A stretch of DNA of 64,000 bases from contig SVMS01000003.1 of assembly GCA_015067255.1 (NCBI GenBank), positions 1-64,000 on the forward strand. The letters are read 5' to 3'. A program made the translations under genes and the position numbers. This DNA is from Oscillospiraceae bacterium (lineage in GTDB: Bacteria; Bacillota; Clostridia; Oscillospirales; SIG519). Each line of letters begins with the position of its first letter. Position 1 is the first letter of the stretch. Below the pieces are notes generated by a model. That model did not search any database, had not been told where the DNA came from, and saw only the letters and a program-made list of their open reading frames with translations. Shown piece by piece: positions 36,388-47,161 of this stretch.

Positions 36388-37440
36388 TCAATATTCAATG
36401 CCCATAGCTTCAAGCTGATTTCTGATATATTCAAGAGAGAGAAGCTTCTTTTTAACCTGTTCAACATCAAGAAGCTCTGTATTGTTGGAATTAAATTCCG
36501 TAAGCTTGTTTCTTTCTATATCTCCCTGATTAAAATATTTATCGTAGTTAAGACCTCTCTTGTCAGAGGGAACACGGTAAAAATCGCCCATATCCACAGC
36601 GTTGGCGCACTCTTCGTTGGTGAGGAGAGTTTCATACATTTTTTCGCCGTGGCGGATACCGATAATTTTAATATTGTCCTTATCTCCGCCGAAAAGCTCG
36701 CATACAGCCTGTGCCTGTGTAAGAATTGTGCAGGCGGGCGCTTTTTGAACGAGAATATCTCCGCTTGTACCATTTTCAAAAGCAAAAAGAACAAGGTCAA
36801 CAGCCTCGTCAAGACTCATAATAAATCGAGTCATTGAGGGCTCTGTAATTGTTATGGGCTGATTGTTTTTTATCTGTTCAATCCAAAGAGGAATAACCGA
36901 GCCTCTTGAGCACATAACGTTGCCGTAACGGGTACAGCAAATTTTTGTTTTTTCGGGTGAAACTGTACGGGATTTGGCTACAACGACCTTTTCCATCATA
37001 GCCTTTGAGGTTCCCATAGCATTTACAGGGTAAGCCGCCTTGTCGGTAGAAAGACATATAACGTTACTTACTCCCGCTTCAATAGCCGCTGTCAGCACAT
37101 TTTCAGTACCTAAAACGTTGGTTTTAACCGCTTCAATGGGGAAAAACTCACAGGAAGGAACCTGCTTTAAAGCCGCTGCGTGAAAAACATAGTCAACATC
37201 GTGCATAGCGTTTTTGACTGACTGAAGGTCTCTCACATCGCCTATATAAAACTTTAATTTTTCAGAAGCCTCAGGGTCTCTCACCTGGAACTCGTGGCGC
37301 ATATCGTCCTGCTTTTTCTCGTCACGGGAAAGAATACGGATTTCGCCTATATCTGTTTTCAGAAAACGGTTAAGCACCACATTTCCGAAAGAGCCTGTTC
37401 CGCCTGTAATTAATAAGGTTTTATTTGTAAATAAAGACAT
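36388..37440 (-). CDS. fnlA: UDP-GlcNAc 4,6-dehydratase/5-epimerase (CapE/WbjB type)
   Basis: A 350-residue cytosolic short-chain dehydrogenase with GGTGSFGNVVLNRFL at the N-terminus, STDKAAYPVNAMGTSKAMME covering the catalytic Lys-type motif, and RYGNVMCSRGSVIP, which is standard for CapE/WbjB/FnlA. It begins UDP-L-FucNAc synthesis by dehydration and C5 epimerisation of UDP-GlcNAc. It is followed by fnlB, an acetyltransferase and fnlC, giving a complete pathway. Confidence 0.94.
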   Translation of the reverse strand: MSLFTNKTLLITGGTGSFGNVVLNRFLKTDIGEIRILSRDEKKQDDMRHEFQVRDPEASEKLKFYIGDVRDLQSVKNAMHDVDYVFHAAALKQVPSCEFFPIEAVKTNVLGTENVLTAAIEAGVSNVICLSTDKAAYPVNAMGTSKAMMEKVVVAKSRTVSPEKTKICCTRYGNVMCSRGSVIPLWIEQIKNNQPITITEPSMTRFIMSLDEAVDLVLFAFENGTSGDILVQKAPACTILTQAQAVCELFGGDKDNIKIIGIRHGEKMYETLLTNEECANAVDMGDFYRVPSDKRGLNYDKYFNQGDIERNKLTEFNSNNTELLDVEQVKKKLLSLEYIRNQLEAMGIEY

Positions 37441-37451
37441 AGCTAGTCTCC

Positions 37452-38474
37452 TTATCTGTTTTTATACATTTTATCGTAGTAATTCTGATATTCGCCCGAA
37501 ATTATGGTTTCCCACCATTCTCTGTTGTTAAGATACCATTCTATCGTCTTTTTTATTCCCACAGCAAATTTTGTTTCGGGAAGCCAACCCAATTCGCTGT
37601 GAATTTTTGTAGGGTCAATGGCGTATCTCATATCGTGGCCTTTTCGGTCAGTTACATATTTAATAAGAGTTTCGGGCTTGCCTAATTCCTTGCATATAAG
37701 CTTTACAATGTCTATGTTTGCCATTTCATTGTGGCCACCTACGTTGTAAACCTCACCCACTCTGCCTTTGTGAATAATTAAATCTATTGCTCTGCAATGG
37801 TCCTCTACATAAAGCCAATCTCTTATATTCTCTCCCTTTCCGTATACGGGAAGAGGCTTATCGTTAAGACAGTTTGCAATCATAAGAGGAATAAGCTTTT
37901 CGGGAAAATGATAAGGTCCGTAGTTATTGGAGCAACGGCTTATTGTAACAGGTAAATCATATGTGCGGTAATATGCCTGCACAAGAAGGTCTGCCGCCGC
38001 CTTTGAGCTGCTGTAGGGGGAGCTTGTATGAATAGGAGTTTCCTCGGTAAAAAACAAATCGGGTCTGTCAAGAGGTAAATCTCCGTAAACCTCATCGGTA
38101 GAAACCTGATGATAACGTTCTATACCGTATTTACGGCAAGCGTCCATCATAACCTGTGTGCCCAGAATATTAGTCTGTAAAAAAACCTCGGGGTTTTCAA
38201 TGGAACGGTCAACGTGGCTCTCCGCTGCAAAGTTGACAACTATATCGGGCTTTTCAACTTCAAATATTTTATATATACCCTCACGGTCGCATATGTTTGT
38301 TTTATAAAACTTAAAGTTTTTATTCTCCATAGCCTTTGCAAGAGTTGACATATTTCCCGCATATGTAAGACAATCGACGCAAATTATTTTATAATCCTCG
38401 TATTTATCAAGCATATGATAAATAAAATTTGAGCCTATAAAGCCGGCGCCGCCCGTTACTAAAACACTTTTCAT
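37452..38474 (-). CDS. rfbB: dTDP-glucose 4,6-dehydratase
   Basis: A 340-residue short-chain dehydrogenase with GGAGFIGSN (8-16), the catalytic [11 protein letters not shown] motif, [10 protein letters not shown] and the family tail. It converts dTDP-glucose to dTDP-4-keto-6-deoxyglucose. It starts within the rfbA stop (4-nt overlap). rfbC and rfbD, which would continue to rhamnose, are absent; the adjacent aminotransferase is the likely next step. Confidence 0.97.
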   Translation of the reverse strand: MKSVLVTGGAGFIGSNFIYHMLDKYEDYKIICVDCLTYAGNMSTLAKAMENKNFKFYKTNICDREGIYKIFEVEKPDIVVNFAAESHVDRSIENPEVFLQTNILGTQVMMDACRKYGIERYHQVSTDEVYGDLPLDRPDLFFTEETPIHTSSPYSSSKAAADLLVQAYYRTYDLPVTISRCSNNYGPYHFPEKLIPLMIANCLNDKPLPVYGKGENIRDWLYVEDHCRAIDLIIHKGRVGEVYNVGGHNEMANIDIVKLICKELGKPETLIKYVTDRKGHDMRYAIDPTKIHSELGWLPETKFAVGIKKTIEWYLNNREWWETIISGEYQNYYDKMYKNR

Positions 38475-39343
38475 TTATCTTCCTCCGCAAGTGAAATAAG
38501 ATATTGACCGTATTCAGTCATTTTAAGCTCCTGTCCCAAAGCCATAAGCTGCTGAGAAGAAATAAAGCCTCTGCGCCAAGCTATCTCCTCAATGCAGGAT
38601 ATGTAAAAGCCCTGTCTTGACTGTACTGCCTCCACATATTCAGAAGCCTTTAACATTCCTTCAGGAGTTCCTGTATCAAGCCACGCCATACCTCTGCCCA
38701 AAAGCTCTACCTTAAGCTCACCCATTTCAAGATAAGCGTTGTTTACAGAAGTGATCTCAATTTCTCCACGGGCAGACGGCTTAACGTTTTTAGCAATTTC
38801 AACTACTCGGTTATCGTAAAAATAAAGACCGGGAACAGCATAATTTGATTTGGGAACAGCGGGCTTTTCCTCTATGGAAATAACCTTTCTGTCGCTGTCA
38901 AACTCAACTACGCCAAAGGCACGGGCATCCTTTACGGGATAACCGAAAATTGTTGCTCCCTTTTCTCTGTCAATAGCTCTTCTGAGAATTCTTGTAAGGT
39001 CCTGTCCGTAGAAAACATTGTCCCCTAAAATAAGACAAACTCCGTCATTACCTATAAATTCTTCGCCCAAAATAAAGGCATCTGCAAGGCCTCTGGGAGT
39101 TTCCTGTACTTTGTAGGAAAACTTAACTCCGATTTGCTCACCCGTTCCCAATAGCTTCTCATAAACAGGAGTGTCCTCAGGAGTTGATATAATTAAAATT
39201 TCATTGATGCCTGCAAGAAGTAAAACAGATAAAGGATAATATATCAAGGGCTTGTCGTAAATAGGAAGAAGCTGTTTTGAAACAGCCTTTGTCATAGGGT
39301 AAAGACGGGTTCCCTTTCCACCTGCCAGAATAATACCTTTCAT
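38471..39343 (-). CDS. rfbA: Glucose-1-phosphate thymidylyltransferase
   Basis: A 290-residue nucleotidyltransferase with the signature [20 protein letters not shown], the [15 protein letters not shown] helix and [10 protein letters not shown]. It makes dTDP-glucose from glucose-1-phosphate and dTTP, the entry to the dTDP-sugar branch. It lies 12 nt after the aminotransferase gene and overlaps rfbB by 4 nt. Confidence 0.97.
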   Translation of the reverse strand: MKGIILAGGKGTRLYPMTKAVSKQLLPIYDKPLIYYPLSVLLLAGINEILIISTPEDTPVYEKLLGTGEQIGVKFSYKVQETPRGLADAFILGEEFIGNDGVCLILGDNVFYGQDLTRILRRAIDREKGATIFGYPVKDARAFGVVEFDSDRKVISIEEKPAVPKSNYAVPGLYFYDNRVVEIAKNVKPSARGEIEITSVNNAYLEMGELKVELLGRGMAWLDTGTPEGMLKASEYVEAVQSRQGFYISCIEEIAWRRGFISSQQLMALGQELKMTEYGQYLISLAEEDK

Positions 39344-39355
39344 AATGCTTCTCCT

Positions 39356-40444
39356 TTATTTTAGAATAATATCACAAATACGCTCAACGTCAGAAAGCTC
39401 TAAGTCTGCATATAACGGTAAAGTAAGAATACGCTCAGATATATATTTTGCAACGGGAGTTTCTTTTATTTCAAACATATTTTTATATGCCGAAAATTCA
39501 TTTGTACAAGGAAAGAAATATTTTCTTGCAAATATATTTTCTTTTTTTAATTTCTCAATTACCTGGTCGCGTGTATATTTAAAGCCGTCAAACACTACGG
39601 GAAAATATGAATAATTTGATTTAACGCCCTCTTGAAGCGGGCACAGCTTAATTCCTTCAACATTTGATAAAAGCTTTCTGTAATGCTCTGCTACTCTTTT
39701 TCGTTTTTCAATTTCTTTTTCAATATAGTTCAGGTTGCAAAGCCCCATAGCCGCTGCAAATTCGTTCATTTTTGCATTTATTGCAACCTCGGTTACATCT
39801 TCGCCACATTGTCCGAAATTCTTTAAAACACAAAGCTTTTCCTTTAAAGCTTTATCTTTATATGACAATGCTCCGCCCTCGATGGTGTTAAAAACCTTGG
39901 TAGCGTGAAAGCTGAACATTGAAATATCTCCAAAGCAGGCGGCGCTTATATTATTTTTAGTTACTCCAAAAGCGTGCGCCGCATCATAAATAGCCTTTAA
40001 ATTATATTTTTTTGCAATTTCAGAAATTTTTTCTGTATCGCACATATTGCCGTATACGTGTACAGGCAATATGGCGCAGGTTTTATCGGTAATAAGCTCT
40101 TCTATTTTATTTACATCTATTGTATAATCAACATCATTTATATCACAAAAAACAGGAGTTAAACCGCTTCTCACTATAGCCTGTGTAGTTGAGGCAAAGG
40201 TAAATGGAGTAGTGATGACCTCACCCTCAAGCTTTAAAGCCTGCAAAGCAATTTCTAATGCCAGATGCCCATTTACAAAAAGAGTTACATTTTCAGCATT
40301 GAAATAGTTTTCCAATTTTCTTTCCAGCTGTTGATGCTTTGCGCCGTTGTTGGTAAGCCAACGACTGTCCCAAAGTTCTTTTATTTGCTCACAATATTCT
40401 TCATATGAAGGCATTGAAGAACGGGTAACGTTAATCTGTGACAT
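39356..40444 (-). CDS. DegT/DnrJ/EryC1 sugar aminotransferase
   Basis: A 362-residue PLP-dependent aminotransferase. The PLP lysine is in SFHATKVFNTIEGGAL, and the aspartate of PLP ring binding is in YDAAHAFG. Placed next to rfbA and rfbB, it probably aminates dTDP-4-keto-6-deoxyglucose at C4, or at C3 if a ketoisomerase exists elsewhere, giving dTDP-Qui4N or dTDP-Fuc4N. ATG at 40444 has GGAGG upstream; a GTG at 40456 is in frame. Which epimer is formed cannot be told. Confidence 0.9.
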   Translation of the reverse strand: MSQINVTRSSMPSYEEYCEQIKELWDSRWLTNNGAKHQQLERKLENYFNAENVTLFVNGHLALEIALQALKLEGEVITTPFTFASTTQAIVRSGLTPVFCDINDVDYTIDVNKIEELITDKTCAILPVHVYGNMCDTEKISEIAKKYNLKAIYDAAHAFGVTKNNISAACFGDISMFSFHATKVFNTIEGGALSYKDKALKEKLCVLKNFGQCGEDVTEVAINAKMNEFAAAMGLCNLNYIEKEIEKRKRVAEHYRKLLSNVEGIKLCPLQEGVKSNYSYFPVVFDGFKYTRDQVIEKLKKENIFARKYFFPCTNEFSAYKNMFEIKETPVAKYISERILTLPLYADLELSDVERICDIILK

Positions 40445-40456
40445 AATTTCCTCCAC

Positions 40457-41899
40457 CTATTTTTTGCAAATAAAGCCTTTTACTACCGATAGCACATATT
40501 CAAAGCTTTCAAGCTTAAACAGCTTTGCCAGTACTATATAGATAACAGCGCCAAGAGGCACCTGAATAGCAAGAGTGATAACAGCGCCTAAATTCAAAAA
40601 GCCGACACAGTAAACTGCAACACCCATAACCGCCGAAATTGCCATTGTAGGCAAAAGGTCCTTAATCTGTTCAATATAGCTGTAATTCAAAAGCTTACGA
40701 TTTGGAAAAGCATTTACTATACTGCTTAAAATCGTGCTGACAAGTAAGCTGTATGCCATAGCCATTACGCCAAACCACATAGTCGCTACAAGTAATACAA
40801 CGCCTATTATTTTTTTAACTATTTCGAGTACTAAAAACAGGTCGCTTCTGCCCATAGCTTTAATGGCATTCAAGTTAGCTGTGTGTATGGGATAAAAAGC
40901 GTATGTAAAGCAGAAAATACGAAGATAAGGGATACAAAAGCTCCATTTTTCAGTTAAGAGCAAGGGTATTAAAAAGTCTGCGCATACGCCTAAGCCAACC
41001 ATAAGCGGAAAAAGGATAAATGTGCTTGTTTTCATAGCACGTCTTGTCATCGCTCTTACCTGAGCCCTGTCATTCTGAACATTGGACATAGCGGGCAAAA
41101 GCACGCTGTCAATAGAAATATTTACATTTGTTATAACTAAATTAGGAAATTGCATTCCTTTATTATAAAAAGCCAAGTCCTCAGCGGAATACATTTTTCC
41201 TATAATAAGCTGGCGCACATCCTTATACACTGTTTCAAGCAAAGAGGAAACAAGCAGCTTCCAACCGAAAGAAAACAGACTTTTTACTCTTTCAAATGAA
41301 AACATACGCTTTGGACGCCATTTTACAGTAACCCACAAAACAAGAGTTCCTACCGCAAAATTTACAAGCATCTGCACCACCAAAGCCCAGACACCAAAGC
41401 CTAAAGCTGCCATAGTAATTCCAACAACCGCAGCGGCAACGGTACCGCCCAAGGTTGCAAAGAAAAACTTTTTAAACATCATCTTCCTTGAAACATATGC
41501 CTGCTGAACGTTTCGTACGCCTGAAATAACTATCATAAGGCTGACTACACAAATAACAGGTACAAGCTCAGGTCTTTCATAAAAGGAAGCAATGAGAGGA
41601 GATGCCAAACAAATTCCTATGTAAAGAACGGTACAAAAAACAATATTGACATAAAATACTGACGAAAAATCAAGGTCATCTGCATCTTTTTTCTGTATCA
41701 AAGCGTTGCCAAGTCCGCTGTCAACAAAGGTCTGCAAAATGGTGGTAAAAACAGTAACAAGCGCAACTGTACCGTAAACCTCAGGGTCAAGCAAGCGGGC
41801 AAGCACTATAGAAACAACAAAGGTAACAAGCTGTGCTCCGCAACGCTCCATAAAACGCCATATGAAATTTATAACAACACTGTTTTTATTATTTGACAT
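40457..41899 (-). CDS. Polysaccharide flippase, Wzx/WzxC type
   Basis: A 480-residue protein with about 12-14 membrane segments and the WzxC-like opening ARLLDPEVYGTVALVTVF with VDSGLGNALIQKK. It should flip the undecaprenyl-PP-linked repeat unit across the membrane. ATG at 41899 follows GGGAG. It lies 12 nt upstream of the aminotransferase gene. With the Wzy-like protein at 45292 it indicates a Wzx/Wzy-dependent pathway. Confidence 0.92.
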   Translation of the reverse strand: MSNNKNSVVINFIWRFMERCGAQLVTFVVSIVLARLLDPEVYGTVALVTVFTTILQTFVDSGLGNALIQKKDADDLDFSSVFYVNIVFCTVLYIGICLASPLIASFYERPELVPVICVVSLMIVISGVRNVQQAYVSRKMMFKKFFFATLGGTVAAAVVGITMAALGFGVWALVVQMLVNFAVGTLVLWVTVKWRPKRMFSFERVKSLFSFGWKLLVSSLLETVYKDVRQLIIGKMYSAEDLAFYNKGMQFPNLVITNVNISIDSVLLPAMSNVQNDRAQVRAMTRRAMKTSTFILFPLMVGLGVCADFLIPLLLTEKWSFCIPYLRIFCFTYAFYPIHTANLNAIKAMGRSDLFLVLEIVKKIIGVVLLVATMWFGVMAMAYSLLVSTILSSIVNAFPNRKLLNYSYIEQIKDLLPTMAISAVMGVAVYCVGFLNLGAVITLAIQVPLGAVIYIVLAKLFKLESFEYVLSVVKGFICKK

Positions 41900-41928
41900 A
41901 ATATCTCCCAAATAAAAAAATAATATGG

Positions 41929-42876
41929 TTATCTGCGTTTAATTAAAAATGAATATAATCCAGGGCAATAAGCCTTTATGTATAAAAGTACCTTCCATTT
42001 AAAGCTTCTTTTATTATATATTTTTCTGTAAGGCTCTTTTTTCAATGCTTTAATATCGCAATTGAGCTCTTTAACGTTAAATTTTCGCCTTATAATTTCT
42101 TCCTGTATAAGCTCAGTATATTTATAATTTCTGTATTCATCAAGCTTTTCAAAAGCCTGTATGGATTTTTTTATATGTGTTTCAAATTTTTCTTTATTCT
42201 GAGCTATTCTCTCTGTCCAGGAGCCTTTTGCCGCCTGCCTGTAAGCAGAAAGCTTTTCATCTAAAAAGTAAACATCCCCCTGTGTAGAAAGCAAAGCTTT
42301 ATGTATGTAGTCAAAGTTTTGAACATTTTCAAGAAACAAACTGTTTTCGCTGTAATAGCTTTTTCTGAAAAACATTGATGCCATGGGAAACATACTCAAA
42401 TCGGATATTATATCTTTTGCAGTATATATTCCTTCCTTATATCCTTTATTTGAATATATAGATATATATTCTCCGTTTTCAGATACTCTTACAGCATTTC
42501 CTGCAACAAGAGAGCATTGAGGATATTTATTCATACATTCATACTGTAATTGAAGCTTGTTTGGAGATGTCCAATAGTCATCACCCTCACAAAAAGCTAT
42601 AAACTCTCCCTTTGCTTTGGGAATCATAAGAGAAGCAGTAATATGAACGCCCTGAGAGTATTGGTTTTCTTTTTGATATATCGGCTTAATAATATCAGGA
42701 TATTTTTGTTCATACTCTTTTATAATGTCCGCTGTTTTGTCCGTAGAAGCATCATCGTGAACAATTACCTCGAATTTAAAGCTTGTTTTTTGCATCAAAA
42801 AGCTTTCAAGAGCCTTTGCAATATATTTCTCGTGATTATACGCTGTACAAATGACAGATACTTTTATCTCTTCCAT
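41929..42876 (-). CDS. Glycosyltransferase family 2
   Basis: A 315-residue GT-A glycosyltransferase. It starts EIKVSVICTAYNHEKYIAKA, has HDDAS for nucleotide binding, and CEGDDYW as the D-X-D metal site. The start at 42876 has GGGGAG upstream; an extension to 42957 would overlap the WecC-like gene. The sugar is unknown. It adds one residue of the repeat unit on the cytosolic face. Confidence 0.9.
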   Translation of the reverse strand: MEEIKVSVICTAYNHEKYIAKALESFLMQKTSFKFEVIVHDDASTDKTADIIKEYEQKYPDIIKPIYQKENQYSQGVHITASLMIPKAKGEFIAFCEGDDYWTSPNKLQLQYECMNKYPQCSLVAGNAVRVSENGEYISIYSNKGYKEGIYTAKDIISDLSMFPMASMFFRKSYYSENSLFLENVQNFDYIHKALLSTQGDVYFLDEKLSAYRQAAKGSWTERIAQNKEKFETHIKKSIQAFEKLDEYRNYKYTELIQEEIIRRKFNVKELNCDIKALKKEPYRKIYNKRSFKWKVLLYIKAYCPGLYSFLIKRR

Positions 42877-42892
42877 CTTTTCTCCCCAGCTC

Positions 42893-44101
42893 TTACAGTC
42901 TATATGTTTCAGGCAAAGTACAAACCTTTCTTGTGTCAAGAACGATTTTACCTTCAAGCTTTGACATCTGCTCTTTAAGCTGATTATGACCCACCATAAT
43001 TACAACCAAATCAATATCCTCAAGAAATTTATCAAAATCGTGATACTGATTTTCAACTATATCCTTTGTTATAAAGGGGTCATAGGACTTTATAGGCTCA
43101 GAAGATTTTTCAAGAAGCTGTAAGGTAGGCGCTTCTCTGTAATCGTCAACGTTTTCTTTGTATGTAAGTCCGTAAAGACCTACACGGGAAATATCCTTAA
43201 TTGCATTTTCCTTCATAATATCGTAAATGCGTTTCAAAACAAATTCAGGCATAGAGGCATTTACATTCATAGACTCATTTATAACCTTAGTTAAGGAGGG
43301 ATAATCGCCTACCAAAAACCAAGGGTCAACCGAAATACAATGTCCGCCCACTCCGGGACCGGGAGTTAAAATATTTACTCGGGGATGCATATTACAAATC
43401 CTAATAATTTCATATACATCCATACCGTCAGAACGGCAGATTTTTGCAAGCTCGTTGGCAAAAGCAATATTAACTGCTCTGTATGTATTTTCAACAACCT
43501 TTGTCATTTCTGCAGTTTTTATATCGGTTAATACAATTTCGCCCTGACAAAAGCTTGAGTACAGCTCTTTTATCTTTTGTCCGACATTTTCATCGTCTGC
43601 ACCTATTGTACGGTTATTGTGCAAAAGCTCGTACACCATATTTCCCGGAATTATTCTTTCGGGTGCGTGTACTAAATTTATATCCTTGCCTATAACAAAT
43701 CCGTTTTCCTCAATTACAGGACGTACAAATTTATCAATTGTTCCCGGAGATACCGTAGACTCAATAACTATGGTTGCGCCCTTGGGGCAAACCTTCATAA
43801 CCTGCTTTATTGCAGAATTCACATAGCCTGCATCTATCTTTTTTGAAATGTCATCATAGGGAGTAGGTACAGAAACTATATATGTATCCGTAACCTGATA
43901 CTCCGTTGAAAATTTAATACCCGCTTTCAAGGCTTTTTCAAAAAGCTCGTCTAAACCGTCCTCTTTAAAGGTTGTTTTACCTGCATTTAAGGTTGCAACA
44001 AGCTCTCTATTGTAGTCAGTTCCTACAACCTCTACCCCGTGAGACGCCATCATAAGAGCTGTGGGAAGTCCTATGTATCCAAGTCCAATTACGTTAACCA
44101 T
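42893..44101 (-). CDS. wecC: UDP-N-acetyl-mannosamine dehydrogenase-like (WecC family)
   Basis: A 402-residue UDP-sugar 6-dehydrogenase with VIGLGYIGLPTALMM (4-18), SVPTP, the cysteine C255 in PGVGGHCISVDPW and ESTVSPGT. The spacing resembles WecC, which oxidises UDP-ManNAc to UDP-ManNAcA. Its substrate would need a 2-epimerase; the only one here is the FnlC-like enzyme. It abuts the glycosyltransferase gene at 44102. It shares its fold with the TviB-like protein at 49311 but is not a close copy. Confidence 0.85.
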   Translation of the reverse strand: MVNVIGLGYIGLPTALMMASHGVEVVGTDYNRELVATLNAGKTTFKEDGLDELFEKALKAGIKFSTEYQVTDTYIVSVPTPYDDISKKIDAGYVNSAIKQVMKVCPKGATIVIESTVSPGTIDKFVRPVIEENGFVIGKDINLVHAPERIIPGNMVYELLHNNRTIGADDENVGQKIKELYSSFCQGEIVLTDIKTAEMTKVVENTYRAVNIAFANELAKICRSDGMDVYEIIRICNMHPRVNILTPGPGVGGHCISVDPWFLVGDYPSLTKVINESMNVNASMPEFVLKRIYDIMKENAIKDISRVGLYGLTYKENVDDYREAPTLQLLEKSSEPIKSYDPFITKDIVENQYHDFDKFLEDIDLVVIMVGHNQLKEQMSKLEGKIVLDTRKVCTLPETYRL

Positions 44102-45244
44102 TTATTTTTCACCCATCATTTCTTTTTCTGCTTTAAGAAGCTTACCAAATTCATTTTCCCAATTTACTTCTTTTGCTAATTTTAAAGCATTTTCGCTATA
44201 CTTCTCGTACAATTCTTTGTTATTATACAGTTCATTTACTGCCTGAGCAAAGCATTCGGGAGTATTTTCTTTTAAAATAATGCCGAAATTATATTTTTCA
44301 TTGAGGTATCTGTGTTCGGGAATATCAGACATAATGACAGGTAATCCTGCCGAAGCATACTCAAAAAGCTTATTTGATACAGAAAGCTTAAAATTAAGCT
44401 TTATCGCTTCTGTTACAGCTACTCCTACACAAGAGCGTGAAGCAAAGGGAATAAGCTCCTGTATTTTTACAGGCGGATAAAAAATAACATTGTCAGCCTG
44501 TAATTCCTCTTTCATTTTTAAAAGCTGTTCTTCCATTCTTCCGTAGCCTCTGAGAGCAAGCTTAATATCAGCATTATCTTTCAGCAAAGGTGCCGCCTTA
44601 AGCATTATATCATAGCCGCGTCCCTCGTAAAACTGACCGTGATTTAAAACCTCAAAGCCTTCATTTTTTTCTTTTGATATATATATTTCTCTGGCAAGAC
44701 CGCAATTAGTAACTACAAGAGGCTTTTTAACCTTGTATTCCTTTTCAAAATATTCTGCCGCCGCATTGCTGACACAAACCATCAGATTACAGCGATTGAT
44801 TATATATTTTTCGACCTTTTTTATAAAGCTTTTATACGCCTTATAAGGTAAGAGCGTATTATTTTCAACACAAATTTCGTGAGAGTCATATACAAGCTTG
44901 CATTTAAGCTTTTTGGCAGCGTGATAACAGGGTACCAAGGTATTTAAATCGTTTGAATGAATAATGTCGGGCTTTGACTCTATAATATAGTTTTCCAAAG
45001 CCTTATTTGTCATAAGCACACGTTTAATCTTTTTAATTACAGAATTAAGCTTTCCTTGATATTCATCGGACAACATAACCATACTTACAGGACAGGGGAT
45101 TTTAGAAACCTCCTGTTCATTATATTTCTGACATTTATTACCCACACAACAAACATCAATACCTTGATTTTGATATTCAGCTATTTGCTTTCTGACACGG
45201 GGGTCATGCCATATCGAGTCTAATACAACAACGCAAACCTTCAC
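44102..45244 (-). CDS. Glycosyltransferase family 4
   Basis: A 380-residue GT-B glycosyltransferase. It has an N-terminal acceptor domain (VCVVVLDSIWHDPRVRKQ, SNDLNTLVPCYHAAKKLKC) and a C-terminal donor domain ending with KLFEYASAGLPVIMSDIPEH. The GTG at 45244 is about 13 nt after AGGA; an in-frame TTG at 45256 is too close to that site. Donor and acceptor are unknown. Confidence 0.88.
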   Translation of the reverse strand: MKVCVVVLDSIWHDPRVRKQIAEYQNQGIDVCCVGNKCQKYNEQEVSKIPCPVSMVMLSDEYQGKLNSVIKKIKRVLMTNKALENYIIESKPDIIHSNDLNTLVPCYHAAKKLKCKLVYDSHEICVENNTLLPYKAYKSFIKKVEKYIINRCNLMVCVSNAAAEYFEKEYKVKKPLVVTNCGLAREIYISKEKNEGFEVLNHGQFYEGRGYDIMLKAAPLLKDNADIKLALRGYGRMEEQLLKMKEELQADNVIFYPPVKIQELIPFASRSCVGVAVTEAIKLNFKLSVSNKLFEYASAGLPVIMSDIPEHRYLNEKYNFGIILKENTPECFAQAVNELYNNKELYEKYSENALKLAKEVNWENEFGKLLKAEKEMMGEK

Positions 45245-45291
45245 TTCAAAAATCAAATCCTCTCAAGCCGAAAAATTTTTGACAAAGCTTT

Positions 45292-46476
45292 TTACATACT
45301 ATTTTTTCGTTTTCTTTCATTGATATAGAAAAAGCTGAAAACGCCCATAAAAAGACCAAAAAACGTATCATTTAAAATACTGCTTGAAACAAAAAATTTC
45401 ATTAGATAAATAAATATAAATGCAATAAGGAAATTTGTTCTGTTATAATATTTGGAATGACGTATTGCTCTGTATATAAATAAGCCTAACAAAACCAATA
45501 AAATCAATCCTAAAACAACGCCGTAGGCACATAAAAGCTCGACAATTATATTATGAACATAGCTTCCCTTTAATATAACCCTGTCTCCAAACAAGCCGTA
45601 GCCCAAGGGTTGCTTTTGAATAGCGTCTATTACTTTTTCTACAACATCGCTTCTCATTTGGTCCGAAGATGTATTACCCGACAGAATTTGATCTATTATA
45701 TAGCTTTCAATATTTCTGCTTTCCAAAAAGGCATTTATATTCTGCAACACCGCATAATATGCATTTGTTTCTACAAACAGTGCTCCCGATATTCCTGCCA
45801 CGGAAAGTACTGTTATCTTCCACCCTTTTCCCATTTTGAGAAAAGCTCTGTAAAGCACATACAAAACGCCGAATAAAAGAGGACCTCTTGTTCCCAAAAT
45901 AAAAATCAGTATCAATCCTGCAATACACCAATAAAGGTCTGTTACTTTGTTTTTATTAAAGCCGCTGTTTGCCGTCATTACAACATATGTAAGAACTACA
46001 TATGCAAAGGTCATATCCTTATTTGTCATTCCAAAGGTTGTAGCATAAGCAATATAAGAAATAATTATTCCTAATTTAGAAACACTGCCGATAACTTCCT
46101 GCGCCGAGACTGTTCTTGCTATCAGCTTACCTATAAGATAATATATAAAAGCAAAGCTCCAGTTAAATAAATTTGCTTTTATATATACGGTATTTTGAGG
46201 AAAAACTATCATGGTGATTGTAATGCTTAAAGCTATGAACACTAAAAAAAGTATATCAAATCCTTTAATTTTCAAAAAAACGTGTTTGAAATTTATAAGC
46301 AGAAAAATTAAAAACACTCCGTAAATTGTAGCAGTAAACAGATTTACACCTAAAAATTTAAGCTTAATATTACCCGAAAATACGCTCAAAATTACAGGCA
46401 TAAGCCAAAAATATCCAATCAATAAATTTAATCGGGATTTTTCTTTTTTTAGATTTAAAAAACTTAATTTATTCAT
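45292..46476 (-). CDS. Wzy-like repeat-unit polymerase
   Basis: A 394-residue membrane protein with about 10-12 segments and a large external loop (about 240-330). Low sequence similarity is usual for Wzy; a basic cluster (GTRGPLLFG) resembles O-antigen polymerase/ligase members. It probably joins flipped repeat units outside the membrane. ATG at 46476 follows AAGGGG and overlaps the upstream acetyltransferase by 8 nt. It is the only polymerase candidate in the cluster. Confidence 0.78.
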   Translation of the reverse strand: MNKLSFLNLKKEKSRLNLLIGYFWLMPVILSVFSGNIKLKFLGVNLFTATIYGVFLIFLLINFKHVFLKIKGFDILFLVFIALSITITMIVFPQNTVYIKANLFNWSFAFIYYLIGKLIARTVSAQEVIGSVSKLGIIISYIAYATTFGMTNKDMTFAYVVLTYVVMTANSGFNKNKVTDLYWCIAGLILIFILGTRGPLLFGVLYVLYRAFLKMGKGWKITVLSVAGISGALFVETNAYYAVLQNINAFLESRNIESYIIDQILSGNTSSDQMRSDVVEKVIDAIQKQPLGYGLFGDRVILKGSYVHNIIVELLCAYGVVLGLILLVLLGLFIYRAIRHSKYYNRTNFLIAFIFIYLMKFFVSSSILNDTFFGLFMGVFSFFYINERKRKNSM

Positions 46477-47134
46477 CTTTTTCCCCTTGCATATACTTAT
46501 CAATATCGCTGAATAAATGTGCTTCTTTTCTTATTATTTCTTCGGGCAAATTCCACCATTTTTTCTCAAGCAAAAATTTTATTTTTTCTTCGTCAAAACG
46601 GTATTTTATAACCTTTGCAGGAACTCCGCCGACAACTGCATAAGGCGGTACATCATTAGTAACAACGGCGCCCGCCGCAACAATTGCACCGTCCCCTATT
46701 TTTACTCCGCCCATAATTGTTGCTCTATAGCCTATCCATACGTCATTTCCTATTATTATGTTTATTTTTCTTTTTTCGTCAGCATATTTGGTTGTAGAAA
46801 AAAACTGAGTATCAACATACGAGGTCATACACTGAATCTTTGAAGGAGTATGAAAAACAGGATGCGTGGAAACAAACTCCACAGGATGTGCCCCATAGGT
46901 CATTTTAACCTCTGAAGCAATACTGCAATAGCGGCCTATAATGCCGCTTAAAGAGGAATCGTTTCCTATATAAGAGCAACGCCCCATTTTTCCGCTGAAG
47001 GTGCTGTTTTTTCCTATTCTGTTATAGCCCTCGAGCTGAGAGCTGATGCCTATATTTGCGCTCATAGCAAATTTCAGCTTGCGTTTAGAATTTCTTAAGC
47101 GCACAACTATTTGTTTAACAATTCTTGCAGGCAT
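46469..47134 (-). CDS. Hexapeptide-repeat acetyltransferase (CatB/LacA-like)
   Basis: A 221-residue beta-helix acetyltransferase with hexapeptide turns across about 30-190 ([20 protein letters not shown] and [20 protein letters not shown]). The active-site histidine is probably in YGAHPVE. It likely acetylates a sugar of the repeat unit, possibly the dTDP-linked amino sugar. It overlaps the polymerase start by 8 nt. Confidence 0.88.
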   Translation of the reverse strand: MPARIVKQIVVRLRNSKRKLKFAMSANIGISSQLEGYNRIGKNSTFSGKMGRCSYIGNDSSLSGIIGRYCSIASEVKMTYGAHPVEFVSTHPVFHTPSKIQCMTSYVDTQFFSTTKYADEKRKINIIIGNDVWIGYRATIMGGVKIGDGAIVAAGAVVTNDVPPYAVVGGVPAKVIKYRFDEEKIKFLLEKKWWNLPEEIIRKEAHLFSDIDKYMQGEKDE

Positions 47135-47161
47135 TTTTTCACCTTCAAAATCAATATTTTT

